Assembly: GCA_963514095.1 (NCBI GenBank)
Contig: OY741268.1
Location: 27,817,715-27,881,714 of the forward strand
Length of the DNA stretch: 64,000 bases
From: Eutrigla gurnardus
Taxonomy: Eukaryota; Chordata; Actinopteri; Perciformes; Triglidae
Reading direction: 5' to 3'
Below, piece by piece: positions 48,465-60,309 of this stretch (the first letter of the stretch is position 1; every line of letters begins with the position of its first letter). A program made the translations under genes and the position numbers. The notes beneath the pieces were generated by a model that had not been told where the DNA came from, did no database searches, and was given only the letters and a program-made list of their open reading frames with translations.

Positions 48465-49157
48465 AATCGTTCCGACAACATTTGCCCGACATAAAGAACA
48501 AACTCCCAAAGACAGAGACGTGATTTCTGCAGTGTGCTTTTGTGGTAGAATACATTTTTTTTGCATTCGGGACTTTATAGTCAAATAAGTTTCATTTGAT
48601 AGCGGGCTATTAGTTCTGAACCATAAAATGGAATCATATGCATATTCAATAGAAGAAGTGTCCCTTCGTAACATAATTCAGATATTATTAGCTCTTTTCT
48701 ATCTGGCTTTTGGCGCCGGGGAAGGAGAGGGAAAAAAAACGACTAAGTCTTCACAGCTTAACTGTTTTGAGTTGGATTTAATATTCAAGCACCCTCCTCT
48801 GTCACATTCTCAGATACACTGCTAATCTAATGATTTCATATTTTCTCGCGTCTCACGCTGACGGCGCTATCAGCTCAATCTCAGGCGTGAGATTAAAGAT
48901 TTAACAAGTATTTATAAACTTGACACGGCGGCTCATGCCAATGTAATTATAAGTGACGCTATACGACCTTAAAAAAATAAATAAAAAAATGTGTATAATA
49001 TCTCCTCCATGTCAAGTGCACTGGCGTTTTTTTTTTTTTTTTTTTCTCCCTCACAGCGTTATTTGATGAATCTGTATCGAAACGTATCGACGTCGCGTCA
49101 GCGGAGATTAAGATTGTTCGAAGTGTGCATGGATTTTCCCATTCGGCTGCGTATCCG

Positions 49158-49158
<1 letters not shown>

Positions 49159-49191
<33 letters not shown>
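49159..49191. repeat. (GT)n microsatellite
   Basis: Sixteen GT units. Confidence 0.9.
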
Positions 49192-49193
<2 letters not shown>

Positions 49194-50118
49194 CTGGAGA
49201 GGCCGGCGTTTGTAAGTGGAAGGATGCAGATATGGATATTCAATATATCTGACCGGGTCTCACACTGGGTGTTAAGAGGCATAACAAATGTTGGGACTGT
49301 AATAAATTGACTGATGCCCCTCATTCTCTCCTTCCTCTTATCGCTGAGAAGTGCGACTACACACTGAAACACACACACACACACAGGGCATATCTGCATG
49401 CACCTGCTCACCCACCGTGCACACACACACACTTATTCACACATATCCAGGTAGAGACAGCCCTTGGGCCGCAGACACCGACCTCCTGGAGAGAGGGAAC
49501 TCTCATTTTCTTCCTGTCTCCGGGGAAATCTGCCCTCTGATATGAATTCAGAGCTTCCTGGGCGTCGCCCCTGGATATATTGTCTGAGAAGATCAAAGGC
49601 AGCCGGGAAGCACAGGGAAGCGCTTTTTTTTTTTTTTTTTTAAAGCGCTGCACAAGAAGAATAGAGTTCTGCACGCGTTGACAAATGCAATTTTCTCCAG
49701 CCTGGATCCTGATCCCTTTCTGCTCTGATCCACCTTTCTGCAGATTCCCAGCCTCACCAATGTGAAGATGCTCACCCGTATTTGACATATTCTTCTGTAT
49801 GCTTGTCTTGTTGAGGGGTGGAGTGCTCCCTTATGTGTGTGTTTGTCCTGGACGTGTTTCTGGCCTTTCAGAGTTGAACTAGCAGTGAACCTGAGGTGTT
49901 GCTCCGTGTGCAGCCTCCTGTGTCCCCCGTCTGACTCACAGGTTTCAGCAGACGGCTGCTCGGAGAGAGGAGGGGAGTGGATGTCATCTGACTCTCATGT
50001 TAAACTCAGCCGGAGGGCCACGAAAAACAGAACCAGACACAAGTCCAGACTGAAGATGGAAAGAGAGATCTTCTTAGTTTTTAAGCAAATTAATACATCC
50101 GTCTGAACCCAAATTTAA

Positions 50119-50636
50119 AGTGGCAGTCTGTAAGATTTGAGATGCGTTGCTTCTAGCGGCCTCTCTGGCGGGAGATGGAACTGCAGACGAGCCTCTGGGA
50201 CTCATATCTCCCTCACCCAACAGTGTCTGCGTGATGCCTTCAAATGCTCCACAAGGAGGTCCGTGTTTCCCTCGATGGCGTCACTTTGCTTCTTGATGAT
50301 TTTCCTTCTTCACCTCTATTAGTTTGTTGTTTCTTTTTCTTGGACTGGAAGTTGAACGGTCTTCTTTCTCTGCTGTTGATCCTCCATTGTGAGTCAGCAG
50401 TAATGAAATGTATCAAACACTTTAGACTAAAGGGAGCCTGACTCAGCAGTTGGAAATTACCGGTTTCCCATTACAAGTAAACGCAGCACTGGCAGACCAA
50501 CCGTCACTCATTTCGAATTTAGAGTGGGAATGTCTATTTCTAGTACCAGCACTTTCATTAGTGGGTCACATGATCAATCACCAGAGATAGGAACTTTAAA
50601 GACAATTAAATAGATGAAAATAATACGGACTGCCAC
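50119..50636. mobile_element. MITE-like element with inverted ends and TTAA flanks
   Basis: The left end reads AGTGGCAGTCTGTAAGATTT. The right end, reverse-complemented, reads GTGGCAGTCCGTATTATTT, so the two ends are imperfect inverted repeats. Both are bounded by TTAA (50115-50118 and 50637-50640). A TTAA target duplication is typical of piggyBac-type transposition, but the ends do not start CCC. The superfamily is therefore uncertain. About 520 bp, with no coding capacity. Confidence 0.65.
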
Positions 50637-51441
50637 TTAAAGTCAATTATTGAGATCTAAAAATATTTGAATACAAAAGAAATTGGTTGTGAGATGTTTT
50701 TAAAGCACTGAAAATGTTCCCTCGTCCTTCTTTTTGTCAGTTTTTTTTTCTGTATTTCACTCTATTTTTTTCCAATCTTGCTTTATGTGTGTTTTAGCCC
50801 GATGTAGAGTGCTTCAAAGTGCCTCTATGTGTGGAAAAACCCCACATAAATAACCTTGTCTCGCCTCACCTTCAGATCATTTCACCAGTTTCTTATGCAA
50901 ATCGTGACGTTTCAATCATTTTTCCTGTAATCTGCGTGACACAAGTGCTGCGATCTGCGCTATCCCGTCATGCATCACCATACCTGAAACTCATTTCTGG
51001 AACCCCATCCTGAAAAAAAACTCTCCCCCCCCCCCGCGCCGGCGGAATATTTGACTCCTTGTTTTAAAGTAAAAATCCATCTTCCCCCCGGCTGGATGTG
51101 AGGCTAAATGACACCGGGAAGATGGATGTGTTTTCGGCGTGTATGAGGGGGCAATTGGGGCGCTGCGTGGGGCGGATGCGGCCTCGTGTCCGGCGCCACC
51201 GCCGCCGCCGTGTCAGTGTGCTGTCTGGCCCCCGCCACGTTAATGGCCTGTCCTCCGAGGGCCCTTCAGAGACTGGCGGCCTGTGACCTCGCACCCTTCG
51301 CCTCGCACGGATAGAATAACGCTCGCGTCCGCCTCGACACATCAAGCTGGCAAGCCGGTATAAACCCTCGGAGAGCAGGCGCTAACCCGGGGCAATCATT
51401 GCCTGTCTGAGAACTCCAGGAGCTCCAGGATGTTTTTTATG

Positions 51442-51442
<1 letters not shown>

Positions 51443-51487
<45 letters not shown>
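51443..51487. repeat. (CA)n microsatellite
   Basis: About 22 CA units. Confidence 0.95.
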
Positions 51488-51488
<1 letters not shown>

Positions 51489-53099
51489 TGCAGAGAGAAG
51501 TAAACAATGAATCACATCTGCTTTTTTGCTGCGTTTTCTCCAAATTAGCCTTCGCTTCTTTGTTCCATTTTTGTGTGATGGAAGTCAATATGGCCAGAAC
51601 AAGCTGCAGCTGCTTATAATTGCCAGCCCAGATCCCCCCTTCTTTTTTTTTCTTTACAAAAATTGCATAATTTCCCGAACCTCAATGTTTCAGCTTCCTC
51701 GTCTGACGCCCTCCAACCCCCTTTTGCCCTCCGTTATCCATAAAACGCAATAAAAGATGAAACGCCACCCAGATGAATTGCCCTTCAGCTTACTCTCCTA
51801 TCATCGCCCGCCATCTAACACGCTTCCTTTTCATAATGAAAAATGAAGCTCATCTTCGTTTAACTAATACAGCTGTGTGACTTAAGTAGTCGCTTTGATG
51901 AGTCAAAAAAAAGGAATAGGTAAGTCGTTGATCCCTGGCTGCCAGGCCCCGTCTTTCATTCTCTTTCATATCGCTGCTGCTCTGCATTACAGTAGCTGCT
52001 CGTCACACTTTTGGGGTTTCTTCTTCTTCCTCCTGACGAGGGAGTCGGACCGGATGAGAGCTTATCGCTTCATATCCTGTGGCTAATACCTTATCTGTTG
52101 TTTGCTATTGTTTAACCGGTCACGGTGCGCTTACGGTGAATAATGTCCGGCGCTTTTGCATTTGTCACATATATTGCTCAACTCGGGGAAAAAAAGTAGG
52201 AATTTACGGCGGAACGTAATATAAATTGCGAGTGAAGTCGCAGCGCTTAGGGGATTTTCTTCGCCGACTTTGCTTCCTCGTTTTTTTTTTTTTTTTTTAG
52301 CTTTCTGGATTAATCTTTGATGATGCATTACTTTGCAAGTTTAAGAGACCACTTAGATTAAAAGCACACAAATGCAGACAAACATGTGGCTTAACTGAAT
52401 TACACAGTCCTAGATGGTACTGAGAGCTTTTTTATTTCTTTTTTTTATCAACAGGTGAGTTTTTAAGAGGACTGGAGGGGGGGGTAAAGTGGAACAGTCT
52501 GTCCTGAGTGTCTGTTTGAGCCCTGAGCCCGGTATAAATGCGTCATTCAGAGAGTTCAGCAGGAGCGGGGTCTCCTCTAAAAAAACCTCTCACCTTGGGG
52601 GCCCGTTAAATGAGTTTCAGTCAGGCGTGCTTCAGAGCGAGGCTGAATTCCCACCGAGTGCCGATTATTATAAATAGAGTCAGAATAAGATACCAGATAA
52701 CCGAGAAAAGAGGATGTCCGCGCCGCGCTAAGCTAATTGGCGAGGCGATGAACCGCTGTCCTACAGTAGATATTGTTTTAGAATTTACATTATAATCTAC
52801 TTAATAGGACAGAAGCGCGGCCCCCGGAGGTGGCAGGTAGATTGTGGTGCACACAATGCGGAGGCGGATTCCTCCTCATAAGATTACACACAGCAATTAA
52901 TTGTCCTTTCACTCTGCCCCCCCTCCCTGAGGAGTAAGAACAGCTTACCGGCTGGAAGTTTCAGATTCTTCCACTCGCCCAAAAACATTTGGATGTTTGG
53001 TGTTTTACATCCGGAGGCGACGGCCGTGTCCTGGACTTAATATCTCTGGATCGCCTGGAGGGAAAGTCTCCGAGCTTAAACCTCAAGGATGTGGTTTAC

Positions 53100-53420
53100 A
53101 ATGTGTTGCTCAAAAGGTCAAGGTCGCTGCGACCTCACATCCGGCCCATTCTAGTGAGAGCCATATCTGTTTGGAAAAGGCCTCAAGCTAATTTCTTCAC
53201 ATTTTGGCACAGAGTATCCACGTGGACTCAATGATGAGGTTTTGGTGAAAAGTCACCATGACCTCACAAAACAACACGACTCAAGAATTATTATGCCAAA
53301 ATGTGACAATTTCACACACATCTCTAATAGGATGAACTGACAAAGTAGGATAAAAGTCAACAGTTTCAGGTCACGCCTCTGTCTGTGTGGTGAATCTGAA
53401 GCAACTTTCAACCAGGAATA
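53100..53420. repeat. Teleost interspersed repeat with ERE-like palindromes
   Basis: Contains AAGGTCAAGGTCGCTGCGAC near its start, then AAAGTCACCATGACCTCAC, ACTCAAGAATTATTATGCC and ATTTCACACACATCTCTAAT. This order of words recurs in fish genomes as an interspersed repeat, an identification made from memory. The two inverted palindromes are AGGTCG-CTG-CGACCT (53121-53135) and AGTCA-CCA-TGACCT (53251-53264). Confidence 0.5.
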
Positions 53421-53439
53421 AATTCAGTTGTCGTCATAC

Positions 53440-53990
53440 ATCCATGTGCTGGTGGCCATAAAGTCTCCCTCTGACCCTCCCAGGCAATAGACTGGCCCCT
53501 TGGACTTATTCCACCACCTGTCAGCACCTATAACCCCATTATTTACTTATTTATTTAAATAAATAAGTGCAATAATTCAACTGCACAATACTTACATATT
53601 ATATATTATCATATATTTACCATGGCAATAAGACGAAGAAGAAACATTCTTATTTATACTTTTCCTGCATCTTAAACACTGTGTCATCGATCACATTTTC
53701 CCAGAATTAATGTTATTTACACCATTGTTTTATAATGTATGTAGTATTTTTACATATTTATTGTTGTTACATATTATACTACAAACCACATTTTACATGC
53801 CTATTTATTATTTCTATTATTTATCATTTATTGCTGTTATATTTTGTCATCAAACCATACATTTTGCACACTAATTTCTTATTTCTGTTTTTCCTATAAC
53901 GTCTCTATTAGTTTCTCTATAATAGGCCTATTTGTATAAGTGGAACTAACAACCCTCTCCCCCCCTCCGGGATCAATAAAGTCTCTCTGA
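53440..53990 (+). mobile_element. LINE 3' end (L2/Rex1-like tail)
   Basis: An AT-rich 3' region ends with CTCCGGGATCAATAAAGTCT at about 53966-53985. The GGATCAATAAAGT tail is a common ending of L2/CR1-group LINEs in fish. No reverse-transcriptase motif remains. The left boundary is approximate. It includes a perfect 24-bp palindrome at 53545-53568. Confidence 0.5.
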
Positions 53991-54077
53991 TATGATTAAC
54001 AGGCATAGCAACAGTAACTAAAGGAGGTGGGTGATTATCGAATGTCCGTTCATGTCTTCCTTGTGTTCCTCCTACAG

Positions 54078-54316
54078 ACACTTCCTGTTCAAGCAGGGCT
54101 CTGGTTCCTCGGCCCTCCTGTCGGGGGCGGGGCAGGGTTACCCTCTGACCTCCGGGACGGTGTACTCCCCGCCGCCGCGGCCGCTCCCTCGCAGCAGCGT
54201 GACCAGACCACTGTTTACCTTCAACAAGCCTCACCGCTGCTGCAACTGGAAGTGCACGGCGCTGTCGGCGTCGCTCCTCACCCTCACCCTCGCCCTGCTG
54301 CTCACATACGTCATCG
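54078..54316 (+). CDS. tenm1: tenm1 coding exon D: juxtamembrane region and transmembrane segment (residues 260-339)
   Basis: The acceptor CTCCTACAG ends at 54077 and the donor is ATCG|GTGAGT at 54317. The first base completes Arg260, and residues 261-339 follow with one base left over (phase 1). The exon encodes HFLFKQGSGSSA, YPLTSGTVYSPPPRPLPRSS (281-300) with a second proline-rich SH3-type site at 291-299, and FNKPHRCCNWKCTALS (308-323). The hydrophobic run from about 320 to 339 (LLTLTLALLLTYVI) is the single transmembrane segment. Basic residues lie on its N-terminal side, which fits a type II orientation with the N-terminus in the cytoplasm. Cysteines 314, 315 and 319 next to the membrane could be lipid-modified, which is inference only. 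The segment is nearly identical to the same part of human teneurin-1. An overlapping frame across the same bases is a GC-rich shadow. Confidence 0.94.
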
Positions 54317-55371
54317 GTGAGTTCCAGTAAACATCCGCCGCCAAACTTTTGTGGTCGTGCCGGGAAGATTTGATTTGGTTTGCTCTGATTTGAGTTTAAA
54401 AAGTCAACATTTAAAAAAATTTAAAAAAACAGATCGCTAGAGGGGCCAGGGAAATTGATCGATTGTCAAGACACTGCCTAATAAATTTCACAAAAAAAAA
54501 ATAAATAAAAAAATACAGACACAAACTGTAACAGGGATTTTTTACACACACAATGTTGCAGACTTCAAAGGGTAAAACAAAACAAAAAGAGAGAGAGGGA
54601 GAACACACAGAAGAGAAGGGACGATCAATAGGGATCAAAACCAGGACTGCTGAACTACTTACTTTGAAGGAGTCGCCTTTAAAAGCAGCAGGTTCCGTAT
54701 TCTGGATGTGATCCTGGTGCAGGAGAGAGTCTGCATTGTAAATGAGCTGTCCCGGACTAAAAACCTGGTCATTATTCTGTGATGAATACACTCATCCAGG
54801 GAGCACTAACTCATTCATTGTTTTTCTGTCTGGCTCACACACCTACACACACACACACACACACCCTTATTACTCCCCCGCCTTTTTCCAGCCTTGTTAT
54901 TATATTAATCCATCCACTTTATGGCCTTATTGTCTGTGTCTGTCTTCTTTTTAAATGTTCATTTGTATTTATTTCTTTAATACTTAACTTTATCTCATTG
55001 GATTTAAGCTGAGGTCTCATTACTTATTGTATTGGAGTGAAGGATCTGACTACTTCCTGCATTCATGATAGCTGCTGATGAATGCAGCACCTTGCTGAGC
55101 CTCTCATGAATGCAGATGAAGTCCAGCTTTTAAGAGTGATACGAATTCAGCGATTCATTCCGGTGCTTTAATAGATCAGATTTTTTTATTTTATTTATTT
55201 TTTCATCGATCCCCTCTGATCAACCCGTTCAACCACGACCTCCGACCTCAGCATGTCGTCTTCCCTCTGCACATAACCCAACCCTCCACCCGGCCTGGTT
55301 CATTTCCCTCCTATGGTGATGCTCAAGGTCACGGCGACGCAGGCGGGGGGTCGCATTAATCACACACATGA

Positions 55372-55373
<2 letters not shown>

Positions 55374-55419
<46 letters not shown>
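55374..55419. repeat. (CA)n microsatellite
   Basis: About 23 CA units. Confidence 0.95.
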
Positions 55420-55422
<3 letters not shown>

Positions 55423-55611
55423 GACATCACACGCGCACATTTGGGTGAATCCATGCAGATTAATCCCCAGGCTGAACCATGCTATTCCATTAATGTCCCG
55501 GCCCCGGTAATTAGTGCATTAGTGAGGAGTGTGAGTGATGACTCGGGGACGACATCACCTTTTAATTGGTGTCACGCTCCGCTCCTCCTTGGCAATGATC
55601 GATCTCCGCGT

Positions 55612-55629
55612 TGACGTCACCATGGCAAC
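55612..55629. promoter_or_regulatory. Overlapping CRE and RFX X-box motifs
   Basis: TGACGTCA (55612-55619) is the full palindromic CRE bound by CREB/ATF proteins. It overlaps GTCACCATGGCAAC (55616-55629), which fits the X-box consensus GTNRCC-N(0-3)-RGYAAC bound by RFX factors. Surrounding DNA (55500-55700) is CpG-rich compared with the intron. Function is inferred from motif match only. Confidence 0.35.
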
Positions 55630-55843
55630 CGCGCCCCGAGTCCGTACCGGGGACGTAAGCGGCGCCCCGGCCCTGTGCTAGCCCCGTACATCAAAGATAT
55701 TCAAATGGCGAGATTAAAGTGGTCATGGCCTTAATGTCTTTGTCTGGGGGGAGGAGGTTGAGACACGGGCCACCAGACGATTACGCTCCCTCATTACATA
55801 ATGATTCCGTCATTTTAACGAATTAATTAACAGCCACTCACAG

Positions 55844-55845
<2 letters not shown>

Positions 55846-55900
<55 letters not shown>
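55846..55900. repeat. (GA)n microsatellite
   Basis: About 27 GA units. Confidence 0.95.
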
Positions 55901-55903
<3 letters not shown>

Positions 55904-58900
55904 TTCTCCCCCAGTAGTTTTGCTCCTTTTTCATCTTCATCAAATAGTAGCCACGCTGATTTTTATTGATTTTGAGTCTGTCTCATTAAAATCCGGCTCT
56001 TATTGAATATTAATTCTTATTATCATAGACATTATAATGAGGAGCTGAATTCATTATCATATTTAAGCAAGTGTTAATAATATGATAATGACTTATCCCT
56101 TTATTCCAAATATAATCACGACCAAAGGTTATTCCGCTGCACTCGGCCGGGGAGTTATTCATTTCTACTTATTTAATGTTATTTTCATGCTGAACATGAT
56201 TTCTTATTGTATGTGTCTAACATTATGTTTAACACATGCAAGTCAAGCTGAGACTGTTAGTCAACTACTTGATTAGATTAACATTTTTAATTTCCAACTC
56301 CTTAATTATCAGCATTTGCTTCATTGCTTTGTCTTTTAGGACAGTAAGTTAAATATATGTAAATATAATTGCTTATCTTGGGCCAAAGAAACTGTATTTT
56401 TCCTATTTTGTTTTCTAGTAGATAATCAAATACTTACATGTGAGTATTTGCAGTAACAGCCACAACTTGTCACTTTGGTGTGTATTATCTGTCAGCGTGA
56501 TGCCGCTGACGCTTCGAACTGAATTAAGACATTTGCAACATGAATAAAAAAAATGACATTTCCCTTTACAGCGGTGCCAAGCCGAAGCCCAACATTTCAG
56601 AATGCTGGAGATGCTTTTTCTTCCTTGGAGAAAAAAAATCATCTTAGCGCAGCTGTTACATTTGGCTGCGTCTTCATCTCTTCTCACGATGCTCAGCCAA
56701 ACTTTTTTTTTTTTTTACACTCCTCGCCGCAAACATCCGAGGCTCGGCACGGAAGCTCGCCACAGATCTCACATGCTAAGTGGATGTGTGGTGTGACCCC
56801 CCCTGACGAAGCCAGCCAGGTCCAGGTTTCCAGCAGAACCGCTTCATGCATCCCCTTAATAATTCACCTTCTGACTTTGATGATTCTGCAGCAAAATCCT
56901 CATTTTCTTCACTTTGGGACCGATTCTTAAAACCCACCTCAAATCACTACCAGTCCTTTAGAGCTCATCATCCAACTTATATGTGACTTGTTTATTAATG
57001 AAAGTATAACCCAGCAAATAATGGCGCAATAATATTATGTCTCAAATTAAGGTTTCCAATTAGCAGAATAATAGGAGGATGCATGATTGCAGAGATAATG
57101 CTGTGCCTAAGTGATTGCGGCGCACTGTATGCCCCCTGTTGTGATTAGCTAAGGCAGGCCTCCTCTCTTTCTTTACTGCCCTCTCTCCTCTCCTCCCCAT
57201 ACCCCCTGGTGTTGCAGGGCCCGTGAATAGCTTTGTTAATTTGTTTATCTCCCAACGTACCCCTCCCTCCCGCAGTCGTAGCTTGTTATTAAGCACAACA
57301 CGGCCATCAGATATAAGGAGCAGGCATTATGAGAGCGAGCGGGGCATTTAAGGAGAGATGGAGGACAGATTAAGATCGCATCTGTAATCTTGAGGAATAT
57401 TGCTACTGACAACGCTACCAGTAAACTCGGTTTCTATTCCAGGCCTCATTTAAGTTCTGCCTCCATTAAAAAAAAAAGAAAGAAAAGAAAAACCTACCTA
57501 CTATTGCTCTATCATGTAAAAAAAAAAGAAGCTAATTAGAGTATGTTCTGCATTAATGAATGTCTTGCTGTTTTAAACAGTAACATCCGTGGCTGTTGAA
57601 TCAAATATGAGGAGAGGGCGGGATGCGTCTGCTATGAAAGGTAATCGTCACTATGGCAACAGGGAGAAGCTTCTGACGCGAGTGAGTCAGAAGCAATCAA
57701 ATGATCACATCACTTGAACACAGGGACACGGAGTGCCACTATTTTTAATGCAACCACAATAAAGGCACAGGGACGGGAAGGGAGGGGGCGGGGCCTAGAT
57801 AACGACGTATCCAATATTTAAACCGAGGGATTAACGGGAGATGTGCGCGGGGGGAGAAGACGTGTGGTGAATAATTGTTGTGGGGAAGCAGCTGTGAGGA
57901 CAGTGTTCACTTTAAGCTAAGATCTTCTTTATAGTTCTGTTGTGCAATACGTGCTGCTTCAGGGGTCCTGGCGGTTCTATAAAGAACCAAATGAGTCGTT
58001 AGCGGCTTTAAGTTCATTACTTTCACGCCATCCCTTTCGGTAAATCTGCTTTTCACAGTTTGACGGCAATTCAGAGCATCTGCCTTAAAAGTTAGCCATT
58101 ATTCACAGGGGTCAAACGGAGTGTGCTCGCCCCGCTGAACTCGCGGGTGAAGGCATTATGTTGAGCGGAGTCGCAGAGATGATTATTCCCATTATCAATA
58201 AATTTGCTCGCTTGTTTTCCTCGTGATTCGGTTATCCAGAGCCTGAGGTTATGCCCACCCAATCCATCTTTGGGATGCCTCCCAAAGATATGTAGTTTAC
58301 GAGATATATATATAAAAAAAAAACAGCACATCCACTCTGGAAGCCGCTGAAGCAAATATTTGGCATTTACACAAATTATGAATTGATTATCAAAACAATT
58401 ATATTTGTCGACCCCCGCCAATTGATTATTCTGCTCATTGTTTCGGGTTTTAATGTGTATGTGATGTCCATTCATTAATTGGCTCAAGTTTAACTGACCG
58501 AATGATTGATTATTAATTGTTATTTTTAATTGTGTGTGACAATGAGGTGTCTTTTATGTAATTGTGGATTTAACAGCTTTGGCTTTCCTGTGTTGGTTGG
58601 ACAAAACAAGCACTTTTTGCAGATTAGAAGACGTTTTTTTAGACATTATATTTGATTAATCAATTATGAAGCAAGTATTTTTTTTTATTTTTTTTATTGC
58701 TGCCCTACAAACTATGTGCTGAGTCGCCAGAACAGAGTTAAGTCGCTCCGTCTTTATCTGGATTTCTCCTCCAAACGTCCTCGCCGGCCTGGTGCGTCTC
58801 AAAGCACCAGGCTGATTATAGCTTATCATGAAGGAAGTGCTTGTTCCATTCGGTGGTGTTGACCACCCCGACTAAAGAGTTGAAGGATTACAGCTGGGAG

Positions 58901-59784
58901 CTCAGTAGCACATTATGCCAAACATACATCACATCCAGAACGACATGTACTCACATTTAACAACAATATGTATGACGAAGCATCTGCACTGCATCATTAT
59001 TAGACTCCTTTTTTTTACTTGACGCTACACAGAACTACACAAGGTCTCCTTTAATTCTGTGCTCGGAGACAATAAACCTGCAGCATCCGGGCAAAAAGGC
59101 AACAACAAAAAATGCGAAATCCGAAGGTAGCAACAAAGCAGAATAATATCAAATACGCCACCTGCTACTGTTGTGTCATTTTTGTGAGATTTGAAGCGTG
59201 TGCATGCAGACAGCTCAGACGAAACACGATGGGAAACACAATCATTTTATCATGTTGCTCTTTCAGCCGCTGCATCTGCTGACAGTCACACAAGAGGTAA
59301 ACACTGGCGCGCTGTGCTCATGTGTGCCGACTATTGGCTATCGGCCAATGATGGATTTAAAAAAAATAATATTTATTCAACGTTCTGAGGTGGACAAATG
59401 ATTTAGGATAATATTAAACATGTAACGTGCTAAATACTTGAAAACAATGATCCTCCGAGGGCATTTTGACTTTCATCTGTTTCTTATTGTGGTTGTGATT
59501 AAAAGTTATGCAGATGTTAGTTTATCACAACTTTAAATTGATATATTTTATAATATTTTGTGATTTTATGTACAGTGATTGTAATAAATCAAATCATTAA
59601 TTTTCTCTAGTATTTTAAATCAAGGTGCAGTGGTGAAGTCATTATTTTTCTAATAAAAATGTACACTGTGATGAGAGAGAAACTGTCAAATGAGTATAGT
59701 GATAGATTGCAAGACTGACGGAAATTAACAACTTAATATTTCATTCAAACACTCTTATCACAGCTTAGTAGCAGCATATTTCTC

Positions 59785-60047
59785 TCACCAGATGATTGAC
59801 AACTTTATTAATTTCCTGTAACCATTATGGATGGTTAGCTAGCTGTGGTAGCCACCTGTCAATCACAAGGTAGCCACGCCCTAAAGCAGGCTGCTTTATT
59901 GGCTATTTTTCTCTAAAAGGGTACCATAATTTACTAAATGAAAATAATTTATGTTTACAGTGTTTACAGAGGTTAATACATCAAGTGATTGATGGTCGGT
60001 AGAGAGAATGCAAGCACTTCCGCATTGTCTTCACTTTTTTCAGACCC
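59785..60047 (-). repeat. Teleost interspersed repeat family Y, copy D (inverted)
   Basis: On the minus strand it reads GTCTGAAAAAAGTGAAGAC, CTTGCATTCTCTC, TTTAGTAAATTATGGTACC, GCTTTAGGGCGTGGCTACCT and TGTGATTGACAGGT, in family order. It lacks the CAGGGGGCGAC block. Confidence 0.75.
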
Positions 60048-60049
60048 GC

Positions 60050-60309
60050 AGTTGACGGCTCAGACAGGCTCCGCCCTCTGCTACACCCCCTCTCGATAGG
60101 ACGCAATGGTTCAGTCCGCACCTGCGCTGCTGTTCGGCCGTTAGACAGCGCTAGTACGGTATTTCGTAGCCTGTTTATTAGCTAGCAATAACGGTTTCCG
60201 TGTCGCATTGCAGTTAGCCACGGTTAGGGGCCGCTAGTTAGCGGGAACAAGCAAAAGAGAAGAGAGAAACCAAAAGCAAAAGGGTGGAAACGTTTCTGTA
60301 AAAGGAAAG
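60050..60309 (+). promoter_or_regulatory. Candidate internal promoter and untranslated first exon
   Basis: A CpG-richer stretch has a GC box on the minus sense (GGCTCCGCCC at 60067-60076) and ends in a perfect donor, AAAG|GTGAGT, at 60310. It sits in the tenm1 intron after the transmembrane exon, on the same strand. The only ATG in good position (60106) opens a 12-codon frame, so any exon here would be untranslated. No TATA box is evident. It could start an N-terminally shortened tenm1 transcript or another nested gene. It could also be chance, or the unique edge of the adjacent repeat copy D. Confidence 0.22.

Larger units (their letters stand above)
47012..54077 (+). other. tenm1: tenm1 intron between exons C and D (7.1 kb)
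   Basis: GT-AG intron in phase 2, from GTGAGA to CCTCCTACAG. It carries (GT)n at 48430-48458 and 49159-49191, T runs at about 49027-49045, 49624-49641 and 52280-52298, and (CA)n at 51443-51487. It also holds a TTAA-flanked MITE-like element, a repeat with ERE-like palindromes at 53.1-53.4 kb and a LINE-type 3' end at 53.5-54.0 kb. No coding exon was seen in it. Confidence 0.82.
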
